Positions 46,427-56,189 are shown, counted from the first letter of the stretch. The stretch is 64,000 nucleotides of DNA from Paenibacillus aceris (GCF_017874035.1 NZ_JAGGKV010000003.1:124001-188000), one strand, 5' to 3'. Translations and numbers: made by a program. Notes: generated by a model from the letters alone, not told the origin.

Positions 46427-47656
46427 TCAACGATTCTTAATGGACCAGACTAAGGCGAACTGCGTAAGGGAAGCGGCCATAAGAATCCACGGAATCAGTC
46501 CGCCATCCAAGTCACTTCCGAATGTAATGAAGCAAAAAATCGAAATCACACGCCCGACATTGAGGAAAAGCTCCCGAACGACAACGCTTTCTACTTTCAA
46601 CTCGCCCTTGAGCGGCAGTTTGGCGATGAGTCCATAATAGTAACCCGTCATCGTATTGCCTTGCAGCGGAGAGAAGATGGAGTAAAGAATCATAAACCCT
46701 ACGACAGACCAGATCGTGATACTCCCCAGTAAAAAGGAAACTCCAACTAGATAGCCGACCGTGGATAACATTAAATACAGACGAGACTTACTGCCCTTCG
46801 CATATTTGGAAATAAACATCCCCATCACAATACTTAAACTGGAGTAAAGCACGCCTAAGTAACCTACAATATCTTCCCGCGGCATCACTTTAAATAAAAG
46901 AATGTTCGGAAGGAACAGCATAATGCCTTGGAGCAAGCCCATCCCGAAGAAACCGAGCAAAGCCTTAAGCCAGTCCCTTTCTTTCTTCATAATCAGACCG
47001 GTCCACTTTAAGTAATAAACTCTATGGTGCCCGCTGGATGCTTTTATTTTCATAGAAATCATGGCTGCTAACAGAAACATACAGAATGCAATAGAAAAGA
47101 CAATCGTATATCCGCTAAGTCCCTCTTTCAAACGGATAATAAACCCGGCAAGCGCCGGTCCTGCCAAAGAAGCCATGGTGAAGAAAATCATATTATAGGC
47201 CAAATATCGAATCCGATTCTGCTCGGTTGACACATCATACATAAGTGTTAAATAACCTACCCAGTAAAATGCACCGGCCAACCCATTGAAGATGGCAAAC
47301 GCTATGTAATATTCCACGAGGGCTTCTTGAGCGATAATGACACTCAAATAAAATAGACCGATCAGCATGATGCCTAAGCGGTATGACACCATTCTGTCTT
47401 TCTTCTTGATCATCCAGCCGCCAATGGCAAAACCAATCGGTGTCAGGAGGTAAACGATAATGCTGTACGTTCCGTTTACGGCTACACTGTGTGTTAAACG
47501 CCAAAGATACAAGTTCAGAAACACACCCGACATGGAAGCGCCGAATTGAAATGTCGAATGAATAATGAGCGAAATAACAGCTTCGCGAGTTAATCTTTTC
47601 TCTTGCGGCAGAGAATTTCCTCTGCTTTGCAGCCAAGTCCTAATTCTTAAGTACAT
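46427..47656 (-). CDS. MFS family transporter
   Basis: The 409-residue protein has about 12 membrane segments, a central loop with SGHHRVYYLKWTG, and the usual short charged loop (MIKKKDRMVSYRLG) after the second segment. It is a major-facilitator protein of unknown substrate. The ATG at 47656 (MYLRIRTW) is closest to a GGAG/GGGGGG stretch. It lies between the oxidoreductase gene and the second ABC importer, separated from the latter by a terminator. Confidence 0.85.
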   Translation of the reverse strand: MYLRIRTWLQSRGNSLPQEKRLTREAVISLIIHSTFQFGASMSGVFLNLYLWRLTHSVAVNGTYSIIVYLLTPIGFAIGGWMIKKKDRMVSYRLGIMLIGLFYLSVIIAQEALVEYYIAFAIFNGLAGAFYWVGYLTLMYDVSTEQNRIRYLAYNMIFFTMASLAGPALAGFIIRLKEGLSGYTIVFSIAFCMFLLAAMISMKIKASSGHHRVYYLKWTGLIMKKERDWLKALLGFFGMGLLQGIMLFLPNILLFKVMPREDIVGYLGVLYSSLSIVMGMFISKYAKGSKSRLYLMLSTVGYLVGVSFLLGSITIWSVVGFMILYSIFSPLQGNTMTGYYYGLIAKLPLKGELKVESVVVRELFLNVGRVISIFCFITFGSDLDGGLIPWILMAASLTQFALVWSIKNR

Positions 47657-47718
47657 CGTAGCCCCCCGCTCCTCAGTCATCCTTATTGTAACAGCCCGAA
47701 TTCCTTCTGTTAAACGGC

Positions 47719-47749
47719 AAAAAGCCCCAGCATTGGCGCTGAGGCTTTA
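47719..47749 (-). terminator. terminator of sugar-binding protein gene
   Basis: On the minus strand AAAGCCTCAGC pairs with GCTGGGGCTTT with one mismatch, followed by five T. It lies about 19 bp after the stop of the binding-protein gene. Confidence 0.85.
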
Positions 47750-47767
47750 TTACAACCCACTATTGTA

Positions 47768-49087
47768 TTACTTCTTCAGGCTATCCCATGTTTTCTGGAA
47801 TTCATCCAGCATTTGATCCTTCGTATACTTCTTCGCGACATAACCTTGCATAATATCGCCGAATTTTTTACTGGATGCTTCGCCGCCTGGGAATTTGAAC
47901 CAGTTCCAGCTAAGTGTTTTACCAGCTTTGCTGTACGTGATGATGTCTGCTGCTAATGGTCCAAGTACTTTCTCGTCAGCAGGAATGGATTTGAAAGCAG
48001 GGATGAACTTGAATTCATCTGTAATGTATTTTTTACCTGTATCGGAAGTTACCATCCAGTTCAAGAATTTCTTCGCTTCGTCTTTCACAGCGGAGTTTTT
48101 GTTGATAACCCAGTTGTTAGGTACGCCTACGAACAATTTGTCGTTCGATGCAGCATCATCGCTGATTGGCATTGGCAAGAAGCCAATTTTGATATTCGGG
48201 TTCGTTTTGGAAATTTGAACTTGCGTCCAGTTACCTTGTTGCGTCATCGCCGCCTTGCCTGTAGCAAAGTCAGTTACTTGTGTATTGTAGTCCGTTTGCA
48301 GCGGGTTCTTGTTGCCGTATTGCAGCGTCAGATCAAACAATTTCGACCATTGGTTGAATTGCTCGTTGCCTGTAATCTTCGCTGTTCCTTTGTTCAAGCC
48401 GTCGATGAACGCATTTGGATCTTTTTGGTAAGCGAAAGGAAGGTTTACAAAGTGGTTACCAAGTACCCACCACTCGCCATAGCCGTTCTCGAAAGGTGTA
48501 ATGCCTTTAGCTTGCAGCTTTTTAGCGGCATCTTCCAGCTGTGAAATCGTTTTTGGAAGCTCTGTGATTCCTGCTTGTGCGAACAGATCTTTATTATATT
48601 GGAAACCGTAGCCTTCAAGGTTAAGCGGTTGGCCGTAGATTTTACCGTTTTTCGTCATTGGTTCTTTGGCCACGTCTACCAAATCGCTCACCCATGGTTG
48701 ATCGGAAAGATCTTCCAGGTTATCAATCCATTTATCAAGATCGGAGAAGCCGCCGTTGTTGAAAATGTCCGGTTTGTCGCCGGAGTTGAACTTCGCAAGC
48801 AAAGCTGCGCCATAGTCCGCACCGCCGCCGACTGTGTCGATTTGAATTTTCACGTTAGGATTCAGCTTTTGATATTCTGCAACCAATTTACCTAATTGGT
48901 CAGCGATTTCTACTTTAAATTGGAACATTTTAATCGTAACCGGTTTACCAGCTGCAGCTGGAGTTGCGGATGCTGCTGCTCCCGTTGAAGCAGTCGGCGC
49001 AGGTGTCTCTGTTTTCTTACCGCAGCCGGCTGCGACCACAGATAGTGTGAGCAAAGCCGCCATACTGATCATCGTTAATTTTTTCAT
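47768..49087 (-). CDS. sugar-binding lipoprotein of ABC importer 2 (UgpB/MalE-like)
   Basis: This 439-residue extracellular binding protein has a lipoprotein signal (lipobox VAAGC, Cys22) and a Thr/Ala/Pro-rich linker after it. The two-lobe family 1 pattern (IKMFQFKVEIADQLGKLV, FNNGGFSDLDKWIDN, MTQQGNWTQVQI) fits mono- or oligosaccharide binding. It is transcribed separately from the two permease genes upstream, with a direct repeat and a cre-like site in its promoter region. Confidence 0.93.
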   Translation of the reverse strand: MKKLTMISMAALLTLSVVAAGCGKKTETPAPTASTGAAASATPAAAGKPVTIKMFQFKVEIADQLGKLVAEYQKLNPNVKIQIDTVGGGADYGAALLAKFNSGDKPDIFNNGGFSDLDKWIDNLEDLSDQPWVSDLVDVAKEPMTKNGKIYGQPLNLEGYGFQYNKDLFAQAGITELPKTISQLEDAAKKLQAKGITPFENGYGEWWVLGNHFVNLPFAYQKDPNAFIDGLNKGTAKITGNEQFNQWSKLFDLTLQYGNKNPLQTDYNTQVTDFATGKAAMTQQGNWTQVQISKTNPNIKIGFLPMPISDDAASNDKLFVGVPNNWVINKNSAVKDEAKKFLNWMVTSDTGKKYITDEFKFIPAFKSIPADEKVLGPLAADIITYSKAGKTLSWNWFKFPGGEASSKKFGDIMQGYVAKKYTKDQMLDEFQKTWDSLKK

Positions 49088-49178
49088 AAAGGTAAAGCCT
49101 CCCTTTTTTTGTTTACTCAGCTTACCCTGATAACCATCAGAGGATTCATTCGCTCGTTGTCATCAGTTCACATGGTTT

Positions 49179-49246
49179 ATTGTAAACACTTTCTTAAACC
49201 CTTAACACAGAGAATATTGAACATAAAGGTGGAAGATTTTGAACAT
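49179..49246 (-). promoter_or_regulatory. promoter of binding protein 2 with direct repeat and cre-like site
   Basis: On the minus strand ATGTTCAAAAT (49236-49246) and ATGTTCAATAT (49214-49224) form a direct repeat with a 22-bp period, typical of AraC-type regulators. A weak -35 TGTTAA (49202-49207) and -10 TACAAT (49179-49184) are 17 bp apart. A cre-like AGAAAGTGTTTACA (49181-49194, 12 of 14 to consensus) overlaps the -10. Likely activation by YesN pair 2 and repression by CcpA are inferences. Confidence 0.55.
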
Positions 49247-49259
49247 CTTAACAAATCTG

Positions 49260-50096
49260 TTACCCTTTAACCGAACCTGCTGTAATTCCTTCAACAATAT
49301 GTTTCTGCATGGCGAGGAAGAAAATAACGATCGGTAAAACGCCAAGTGTCAGACCGGCCAACGCCAAATCCCATTGCTTCGTATATTGTCCAAAGAAAGA
49401 GAACGTCGCTAAAGGTATTGTTCGCAGATCAGGACTGTTTAACACTAGCGAAGGCAGCAAGTAATCGTTCCATATCCATAAGCTGTTCAAAATAATGACC
49501 GTTGTGGACATCGGCTTAAGCAGGGGGAAAACAATGCGCCAGAACACACCGTATGGTGAACAGCCATCCACTGTAGCGGACTCTTCAATTTCCAAAGGAA
49601 TCGATTTAATAAAGCCGTGGAACAAGAAAACGTTTAGAGAAACACCGAATCCAAAATAACAAACAATCAAGCCCCATTTGCTGTCCATCAGTCCAACTTG
49701 ACTTGCAACGCGAACCAGCGGAATCATGATGGATTGAAATGGAATAACCATCGCCGCTACGAAAGCCAGGAAGACAAGATTGTTGAATTTGCTTGGCTTG
49801 CGCACCATCCGATACGCCGCCATGGAACTGATGACGACAAGCCCTACATTACTGAAAACCGTAATGATCAAAGAGTTCATGAAGGCGCTTGGGAATTTCA
49901 TGATCGTCCATACTTTTTTGTAGTTATCTAAATATAAGCTTTGCGGAAGCTTCGCTGTACTTGCGGCAAGCTCCGGGAATGTTTTGAGTGAGTTGACAAT
50001 GACGAAATAGAACGGAACTAGAAACAAGAGAGCGATCAAGATGCCCAGCACTTCCAGTGTGAACAACCGTCCTGAATATTTTTTGACTGTTTCCAT
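49260..50096 (-). CDS. MalG-type ABC permease (importer 2)
   Basis: This 278-residue permease has six membrane segments, the EAA loop IEESATVDGCSPYGVFWRI and the end EGITAGSVKG. Its start overlaps the stop of the MalF-like gene by one base (ATG directly over the stop), indicating coupling. No ATPase gene is adjacent. Confidence 0.93.
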   Translation of the reverse strand: METVKKYSGRLFTLEVLGILIALLFLVPFYFVIVNSLKTFPELAASTAKLPQSLYLDNYKKVWTIMKFPSAFMNSLIITVFSNVGLVVISSMAAYRMVRKPSKFNNLVFLAFVAAMVIPFQSIMIPLVRVASQVGLMDSKWGLIVCYFGFGVSLNVFLFHGFIKSIPLEIEESATVDGCSPYGVFWRIVFPLLKPMSTTVIILNSLWIWNDYLLPSLVLNSPDLRTIPLATFSFFGQYTKQWDLALAGLTLGVLPIVIFFLAMQKHIVEGITAGSVKG

Positions 50097-50980
50097 TACA
50101 CTTCAACCTCCTTGCGTTTCGTATACATGACTTGGATGGTCGAAATAATGGCCACTACAATGAAGAACACTAATGCTTTCGCTGTTCCTAAGCCATAGTT
50201 GTTATTTCGGAACGCTTCTTGATAAATATTGATGGAAACGGATTCTGTCGAGTTGAACGGTCCGCCTTTGGTCAAGGAGAAGTTCAGGTCAAACATTTTG
50301 AAATTCCACGAGATCGTCAGGAACAAACATACCGTAACCGCCGGCATAATGAGCGGAACTATGATACTTTTGAGCACCTGAAAACGAGTAGCACCGTCAA
50401 TATATGCAGCTTCAATCATATCTTTGGGCACATTCGAAAGCGCCGCAATATAAATGATCATTAAATACCCGGATCCCTGCCAAATACTAACGATCGCAAT
50501 CGCCCAGAAAGCGGTAGGCGCATCGCCCAGCCAAGGCAGTTGGAAGAAACTAATATTTGTCAAATCGCCAAGCGTTGCGAAGCCTTTTACGAAAATAAAT
50601 TGCCAGATGAATCCGAGCAAAAGCCCGCCGATGACGTTCGGCATGAAGAAGATGGTACGCAGCATGTTTCTTGTTTTAAGCGCCTGCGTAAGCAGTAATG
50701 CGAGAAGGAAACCAACGAGATTTGTCAGAATGACATCCGTTACGGTAATCCGAGTTGTAAACCAGAAGGCATTGCGATAATCCTTGTCATTAAATAGAAG
50801 GTGTTTAAAATTGTCCAGCCCGTTGAATTTCACGTTGGTCGTTACACCGTTCCATTCTGTAAATGAGTAATAAATACTCATGAGAAAAGGAACTAAAACG
50901 ATGAGTGCGAAAAAAAGTAACGCAGGTCCGATAAACACCCATTGCTGTAATAGTCCTGATAACCCCTTGCTTTGTTTCAT
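50096..50980 (-). CDS. MalF-type ABC permease (importer 2)
   Basis: The 294-residue permease has six membrane segments and the EAA loop DMIEAAYIDGATRFQVLKSI. It forms the channel with the MalG-like protein. It is the first gene after the divergent promoter region shared with yesM pair 2, which supports control by that pair. Confidence 0.93.
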   Translation of the reverse strand: MKQSKGLSGLLQQWVFIGPALLFFALIVLVPFLMSIYYSFTEWNGVTTNVKFNGLDNFKHLLFNDKDYRNAFWFTTRITVTDVILTNLVGFLLALLLTQALKTRNMLRTIFFMPNVIGGLLLGFIWQFIFVKGFATLGDLTNISFFQLPWLGDAPTAFWAIAIVSIWQGSGYLMIIYIAALSNVPKDMIEAAYIDGATRFQVLKSIIVPLIMPAVTVCLFLTISWNFKMFDLNFSLTKGGPFNSTESVSINIYQEAFRNNNYGLGTAKALVFFIVVAIISTIQVMYTKRKEVEV

Positions 50981-51006
50981 GGGAATTTCCCCCTTACGAT
51001 TAGGTA

Positions 51007-51024
51007 ACTATAACCTATAGTATA
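51007..51024 (-). promoter_or_regulatory. palindromic operator and -10 box before importer 2 permeases
   Basis: The perfect inverted repeat ACTATAACCTATAGT (51007-51021) overlaps a minus-strand TATACT (51019-51024) that could be the -10 of the permease unit, whose start codon is at 50980. The -35 region is weak. The palindrome may be an operator. Confidence 0.4.
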
Positions 51025-51138
51025 AATACCTTTATCCTGGTGAAACACAGATTATCGTGATGCATTAGGTGGAATTTGTTGACCTCTACTGCTACAATAT
51101 AGGGTGAAAAGTCTACGAAGAAACCGAGCTGATTCGAC

Positions 51139-52962
51139 ATGTTCCGTCATAGTATACGCAATAAGCTGATCCTTTTTTTGCTGATCGCGACACTCGTTCC
51201 GTTTATTACCTCCATCGTTGTCTCCTATATATTCACCAAGGAAAAAGTCACCGAAGACACCATCACCAACAATTCGGCCCTCATCTCCCAAGCAAAATTG
51301 AATATATTAAACTACTTAAACGGGGTTGTCCAAACGTCTACAACGATTTATACAGGACAGCATTTGTCTGAACTCGGGCAATTATACGATATCCTGGAAC
51401 GAGAGCATGATATCGATTATATGAGTGATAAAGTGATCAAGAGCGGATTGCAGGTCATGTCTCATGCGGTTAAAGAGTTCAAACAAGTCTATTTGTACGC
51501 TTCTGTCAGCGACCGTTCTTTCTTGTCGAGCAACGATTTTCAAGGAAGCACAACCGGTAAATATAAATCCCTTCGTCCTTTTCCTGAAGACAAAACCGTT
51601 TATTTCGAGACTACCCATCTGAGCCACAATTACAATATTGCACTCAACGTGTATTCTGCTCCAACACCTGTCCTGTCTATGCATCGCAAGCTGATGTATT
51701 CACCGAATAACACATCCATTGGGGAGCTGATTATTGATCTTCATTTGGACCTTATTTCTGAAATTTCACAAAGCCTGTACACACATGACGAGGAAGAACT
51801 GTACATTCTTGATGATGAAGGCAACATTGTTTTCGGTCCCGATCCTTCGAAATGGGGTCAGATGCTGGAGGGAAGCTGGGGAAATGAAGCCATTCACAGC
51901 ACGCTTGATAAAGGGTCGTATGAATGGAGTAAAGGTGCATACGCGGGCATAAATGTTTACGAAAAAATGAAAACTGACTATGTCAGCTGGACGATCGTCA
52001 AACGTCTTCCTTACGAACAATTAACGAAAAATGCCAAGCAATTAACGTTAATTAACTCTCTTGTACTGACCTTTTTCATGTTAATTGTCATTGGAGGGAC
52101 CATTTACATCTCCATTCGATTTACAGAGCCTATTAAGCAATTGATTCGTTATATTACACGCATTCAGGCAGGTCAGGTGCAGCTTGGACAGATGAATAAA
52201 GACATTGAATTGACGCGCACGGACGAAATGGGAATTCTCGCCAATCGTTTCCATGGCCTTATGCAGGATTTGAATCAAATGGTCATGCGCGAATATCGCT
52301 TGGAGCTTGCGAACAAGTCCAATCAACTCATGGCGCTGCAAGCCCAAATCAATCCGCATTTTTTGAATAATGCCCTGCAATCCATCGGTACGTTAGCTTT
52401 GCAGCACAACGCGCCAAAGGTTTATGCACTTATCTCCTCCCTTGCCAAAATGATGCATTACAGCATGAATACGAACGAATCCGTCGTACCCTTAGGCAAA
52501 GAACTGGAGCATGTTAAAGCTTATCTAGAGCTGCAAAAGCAGCGCTTCGAGCATCAATTCCATATTGTTTATGATATCGAAGAAGACACGAAAGCCCTCT
52601 CCGTGCCGAAGATGATTCTGCAGCCGCTTGTCGAAAACTACTTCAAGCATGGCTTTAAGCCAAGTGCTGCAGATGTGGGACTATTGCGCATTCAAGCAAC
52701 GAAGCTTACCGAAGACGGGTATGAGTTTCTACAATTGGTTGTGGAGGATAACGGCATTGGCGTTACCGAGGCACGGCTGCGCGAAGTAAGAAACAGACTG
52801 AATGCCCCCTCGACGGGGGATGAAGCTTGTATTGGGCTAAGCAATGTGTTAACCAGAGTGAAATTATATTTCACCGATGATGCTGCTCTTGACATTGAAC
52901 ATGCACAGCCCCGAGGTCTAAGGATCGTCATCCATATACCGATGAAAAAGGGAGCTATCTAA
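51139..52962 (+). CDS. YesM-type sensor histidine kinase (pair 2)
   Basis: This 607-residue membrane kinase has an N-terminal membrane segment (about 10-30), a Cache-like outer domain, a second segment near 307-328, HAMP, the phospho-acceptor block QAQINPHFLNNALQSI and a HATPase with EDNGIGVTE. Its stop overlaps the yesN start. No strong ribosome binding site precedes the ATG at 51139. It probably senses the sugar imported by importer 2. Confidence 0.93.
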   Translation: MFRHSIRNKLILFLLIATLVPFITSIVVSYIFTKEKVTEDTITNNSALISQAKLNILNYLNGVVQTSTTIYTGQHLSELGQLYDILEREHDIDYMSDKVIKSGLQVMSHAVKEFKQVYLYASVSDRSFLSSNDFQGSTTGKYKSLRPFPEDKTVYFETTHLSHNYNIALNVYSAPTPVLSMHRKLMYSPNNTSIGELIIDLHLDLISEISQSLYTHDEEELYILDDEGNIVFGPDPSKWGQMLEGSWGNEAIHSTLDKGSYEWSKGAYAGINVYEKMKTDYVSWTIVKRLPYEQLTKNAKQLTLINSLVLTFFMLIVIGGTIYISIRFTEPIKQLIRYITRIQAGQVQLGQMNKDIELTRTDEMGILANRFHGLMQDLNQMVMREYRLELANKSNQLMALQAQINPHFLNNALQSIGTLALQHNAPKVYALISSLAKMMHYSMNTNESVVPLGKELEHVKAYLELQKQRFEHQFHIVYDIEEDTKALSVPKMILQPLVENYFKHGFKPSAADVGLLRIQATKLTEDGYEFLQLVVEDNGIGVTEARLREVRNRLNAPSTGDEACIGLSNVLTRVKLYFTDDAALDIEHAQPRGLRIVIHIPMKKGAI

Positions 52963-54590
52963 TGAAAGTATTACTTGTCGATGATGAGAAACATGTACGT
53001 GACGCCATCCGATTGCTAGTCAATTGGCAGCAGCACGGAATCGATACCATCCTTGAAGCACCGGATGGCGAATCTGCCACCGAGCTCATAGCCCGGCATC
53101 GCCCGGAAATTATTATGACCGATATGATGATGCCCATCATGAACGGCGTGAAGCTGCTCGAATGGCTGCAGGCGAATGCGCCGGATTCCAAAACGATCGT
53201 CATCAGCGGTCATGACGACTTCTCTTTACTGCGACATACTTTGAAGTATGGAGGAACGGACTATATTCTTAAGCCAATTGATCCCGATCAGTTGAATGAA
53301 GCGCTGGATAAAGCGATTCAGGCTTGGAACAAGGAAGAAGAGCTTCGTCAAACGAACCGCGAGCTGAATATCGAAATGAATACTATTAAGCCAATGTATT
53401 GGGACAAGCTCCTCTCCGGCATGATTGCTGAGCCGTCCACTTACGATAGCGTTGCTGAACAGCTCGACAAAGCGCTGCATTTGAATCGGAACATTAGTGA
53501 ATGCCGGGTTGCCATTTTATCATTGGACACGATGGAACGCAGCGTGAAAAATAAGTTCAGCCAAAACATGGATCTGTTGTTTTTCTCGCTGATCAATATT
53601 TGCAATGAATTTCTTACGACAGATGGACGCGGCTACGCTTTCCGCCATTGGCACAGCGAAACAGAAATTGTATTGCTTTTATGGAAGGATTTACTTAGCG
53701 CCGAGGCTTATTTGGAGAAAATTAATGAAGGCATGCGCACGACGCTGCACTCCCGTGTTGATTTTGGGATTGGGCGCGTTCATGCTTTCCCGGCTGATTT
53801 GACCTTGTCCTATCAGGAGGCGCGTGATGCGCTCAGAAAGCGAAATCTCAAAGCCAAAGAGACATGGATTCACAGTATGTTGAACCCGGCCAAATCGCCT
53901 CAGCCTGCTCTGACGTTCAGCCACTATGAGGAGAAAATTAACCTTGCCATTCGCAGCGGCAGCATCGAACAGATTGAGGAAGTCATTCAGCTGTGGATGG
54001 ATTCCGTCAAGCAAAGCGAAGTCATTACACTGGAGCAGCTTGACCATTGGTGGCGGGAATACAGCGTCATGAAACGCCGCTTCGTGCAGCGATTCTTCTC
54101 CGGCGGCAGCGAAGACAAAGTAAAGCAAATGCTGTCTGATGAGCCCACAAGCGTCATTGTTCCGCTGGATGAGCATGGAATTTTGTCGCTTTCCCAGTGG
54201 CAGCAAGAGCTTACCCGAAGCATTGTGCACATGTCCAAGCTGCTGCTCGAAAATCAACAGAAGGACAAAAATGTTATTTTTGAAATTGCCGAATATCTCG
54301 AAAAGCATTATCACGAAGACGTGACGCTGCAGGACATAGCTGGACGGTTTTATCTGAGCCGCGAATATATTTCCCGTAAATTCAAACAGGAATTCGAGGT
54401 CAACCTTTCCGATTATTTAGGTCAAATCCGTATGAGCAAAGCGAAAGTGCTGCTGCGCAACCCGCATCTTCGGATTTCTCAAGTCGCTGAGATGGTCGGT
54501 TACCAAGACGAGAAGTATTTCAGCAAAGTTTTCAAAAAATTAGAGGGCATCACCCCCAATGAGTATCGAAAAACAGCGAATTCTATCTAA
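52962..54590 (+). CDS. YesN-type AraC response regulator (pair 2)
   Basis: The 542-residue regulator has a receiver domain with Asp in EIIMTDMMMPIMNG (near 55) and YILKPID, a long central linker domain as in typical YesN, and a C-terminal AraC double helix-turn-helix ending FKKLEGITPNEYRKT. The length is usual for the family, unlike the short regulator of pair 1. It is the candidate for binding the direct repeat at 49214-49246. Confidence 0.95.
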   Translation: MKVLLVDDEKHVRDAIRLLVNWQQHGIDTILEAPDGESATELIARHRPEIIMTDMMMPIMNGVKLLEWLQANAPDSKTIVISGHDDFSLLRHTLKYGGTDYILKPIDPDQLNEALDKAIQAWNKEEELRQTNRELNIEMNTIKPMYWDKLLSGMIAEPSTYDSVAEQLDKALHLNRNISECRVAILSLDTMERSVKNKFSQNMDLLFFSLINICNEFLTTDGRGYAFRHWHSETEIVLLLWKDLLSAEAYLEKINEGMRTTLHSRVDFGIGRVHAFPADLTLSYQEARDALRKRNLKAKETWIHSMLNPAKSPQPALTFSHYEEKINLAIRSGSIEQIEEVIQLWMDSVKQSEVITLEQLDHWWREYSVMKRRFVQRFFSGGSEDKVKQMLSDEPTSVIVPLDEHGILSLSQWQQELTRSIVHMSKLLLENQQKDKNVIFEIAEYLEKHYHEDVTLQDIAGRFYLSREYISRKFKQEFEVNLSDYLGQIRMSKAKVLLRNPHLRISQVAEMVGYQDEKYFSKVFKKLEGITPNEYRKTANSI

Positions 54591-54642
54591 TATTCTGTAT
54601 AAAATTTGGAATATGTTATACTAGAAAACAGAGGTGATTATC

Positions 54643-55074
54643 GTGAGCATGCAAATCGAGTCAACGACTGCGAATTCCTTCCCAAGGGCTGGCAAAGCCA
54701 CAAAAACAGGAAGAAAAACGTATGTTTACTTGTTTCTTGGTTGGGTCATGCTGATCGCAATCGGAGTGGCAGCAGCAATGCTGTATACAGAGCATTTAAG
54801 ACAAAAAATAACAACCGATATCGCACAGCAAACCCAGCAACAACTGCAAGTCGTGCAGCAAGATTATCAGAAGCAGGTTTCCCAACTGAAAGACAGCGTA
54901 TCAACGGACATGAAAGCTTTGCAAACCAAAGTAGACGCTCTGAATGAATTGCTTGCCTTTACGAAGGACAGCGCCAACAGCAAAACAGATAACAGCAACC
55001 AACTCTACACCCAGCTGGCCGAAGTGAAAAAGAAGCTGGAAGAGCTGCAGAAGAATTTGGATGTGTTGAAGTAA
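54643..55074 (+). CDS. single-TM coiled-coil membrane protein
   Basis: This 143-residue protein (GTG start six bases after AGAGGTG; ATG two codons on is an alternative) has one membrane segment near residues 27-48 and then a long heptad-rich helix with many Gln and Lys, ending KKLEELQKNLDVLK. The outside part probably forms a coiled coil. No family is recognised. Its stop overlaps the next start (TAATG), so it is co-translated with the NAGPA protein and may anchor or scaffold it. Confidence 0.75.
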   Translation: MSMQIESTTANSFPRAGKATKTGRKTYVYLFLGWVMLIAIGVAAAMLYTEHLRQKITTDIAQQTQQQLQVVQQDYQKQVSQLKDSVSTDMKALQTKVDALNELLAFTKDSANSKTDNSNQLYTQLAEVKKKLEELQKNLDVLK

Positions 55075-56141
55075 TGAGTGCTATCCAAGGAATCAATCGC
55101 ATCTTTCTCCTTGCTTGCGCCCCATTCGTAGGTATGTTGATTTGGCTGCTTTTCGTTTCCGTGAGTATTCCCATAAGTCCTTGGTCAATTTCAGCGCCTG
55201 CTCCCGTCTCTGTTCACCAAGAAGCGCTCACCCTGGACAGCTTGCTGACGAAAGCAACGAATGATGCTGCGCAGACCAAGGCTATCATTCAGCAATATTT
55301 TGAGTTGTATGAGAAAAGCACGACGGAAGTCACAGCCGCTCTCCAGAGCGCCACAGCCCAAGTAGCCCTGCCCGGCATCATCTATGATGCAAGAATTACG
55401 GCGAAGCTCGGGAGTCCTATCAGACAAGCCTCCTCTGAAAATATCGACTTGAAGCTGTTTACATTGAATGAAAATAACTACAAAGGTTATGCACTTAAAG
55501 TAAACCTCAAGAGTGATAAAGCGATCAAGCTTGTTCTGGGCAAAGATAAAATGGGCTCCAGTGAAACGACCTTGGAGGCCGTCTCACGCTACGGCGCCAT
55601 TGCCGGCGTGAATGCCGGAGGCTTTGCGGATGACAGCAAAGGCAGACGTTATCCGCTCGACACGACGGTGATGAACGGCAAATATGTGAATGGCTTCTTC
55701 CCGACGAAGAACGACACGACTTTTATCGGTTTGAACAAAGACCGCAAACTTATAGGCGGCAAGTTCAGCTCGCAAGCCGAGCTCGACAAGCTCAATCCGC
55801 TGATGGGGTCGACCTTCGTTCCCACGCTCCTCAAAAACGGAGCTAAAACGACCATCCCGTATCAATGGCAAAGCTCGCCTGCACGTGCAGCTAGAACCGT
55901 CATGGCTAATTACAAAAATGATCAACTGTTGTTTATCGTTACTGACGGCTATGATGAGAACGGCAATTCAGGAGCGACGCTCGCTGAACTGCAGGATAAG
56001 ATGCAGCAGTTAGGCATCGTTGACGCTTATAACCTTGATGGAGGCGGCTCTACTACCTTGGTCATGGGTGGCAGCGTCATTAATCGTCCGTCCGATGGAA
56101 AGCTTAGACCGCTTGCGACGAACTTTTTATTTTTCAAATGA
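55074..56141 (+). CDS. NAGPA-domain (phosphodiester glycosidase family) protein
   Basis: In this 355-residue membrane-anchored protein one N-terminal membrane segment (about 10-30) is followed by an outer domain. The C-terminal half matches the NAGPA/DUF2233 fold (AGVNAGGFADDSKGR, FIVTDGYDENGNSG and NLDGGGSTTLVMGG). The family is named after the phosphodiester alpha-GlcNAcase and in bacteria often occurs with exopolysaccharide or cell-wall functions. Substrate here is unknown; a wall polymer or the eps product is plausible. Confidence 0.85.
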   Translation: MSAIQGINRIFLLACAPFVGMLIWLLFVSVSIPISPWSISAPAPVSVHQEALTLDSLLTKATNDAAQTKAIIQQYFELYEKSTTEVTAALQSATAQVALPGIIYDARITAKLGSPIRQASSENIDLKLFTLNENNYKGYALKVNLKSDKAIKLVLGKDKMGSSETTLEAVSRYGAIAGVNAGGFADDSKGRRYPLDTTVMNGKYVNGFFPTKNDTTFIGLNKDRKLIGGKFSSQAELDKLNPLMGSTFVPTLLKNGAKTTIPYQWQSSPARAARTVMANYKNDQLLFIVTDGYDENGNSGATLAELQDKMQQLGIVDAYNLDGGGSTTLVMGGSVINRPSDGKLRPLATNFLFFK

Positions 56142-56189
56142 CCGCATTTATTCACATTTTATTCAATATTTTTTTTAGAATGTTTGGGG

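Noticed and set aside
53691-54314. 207-codon minus-strand frame inside yesN pair 2
   Set aside because: Antisense to a conserved regulator; the protein text has no recognisable domain.
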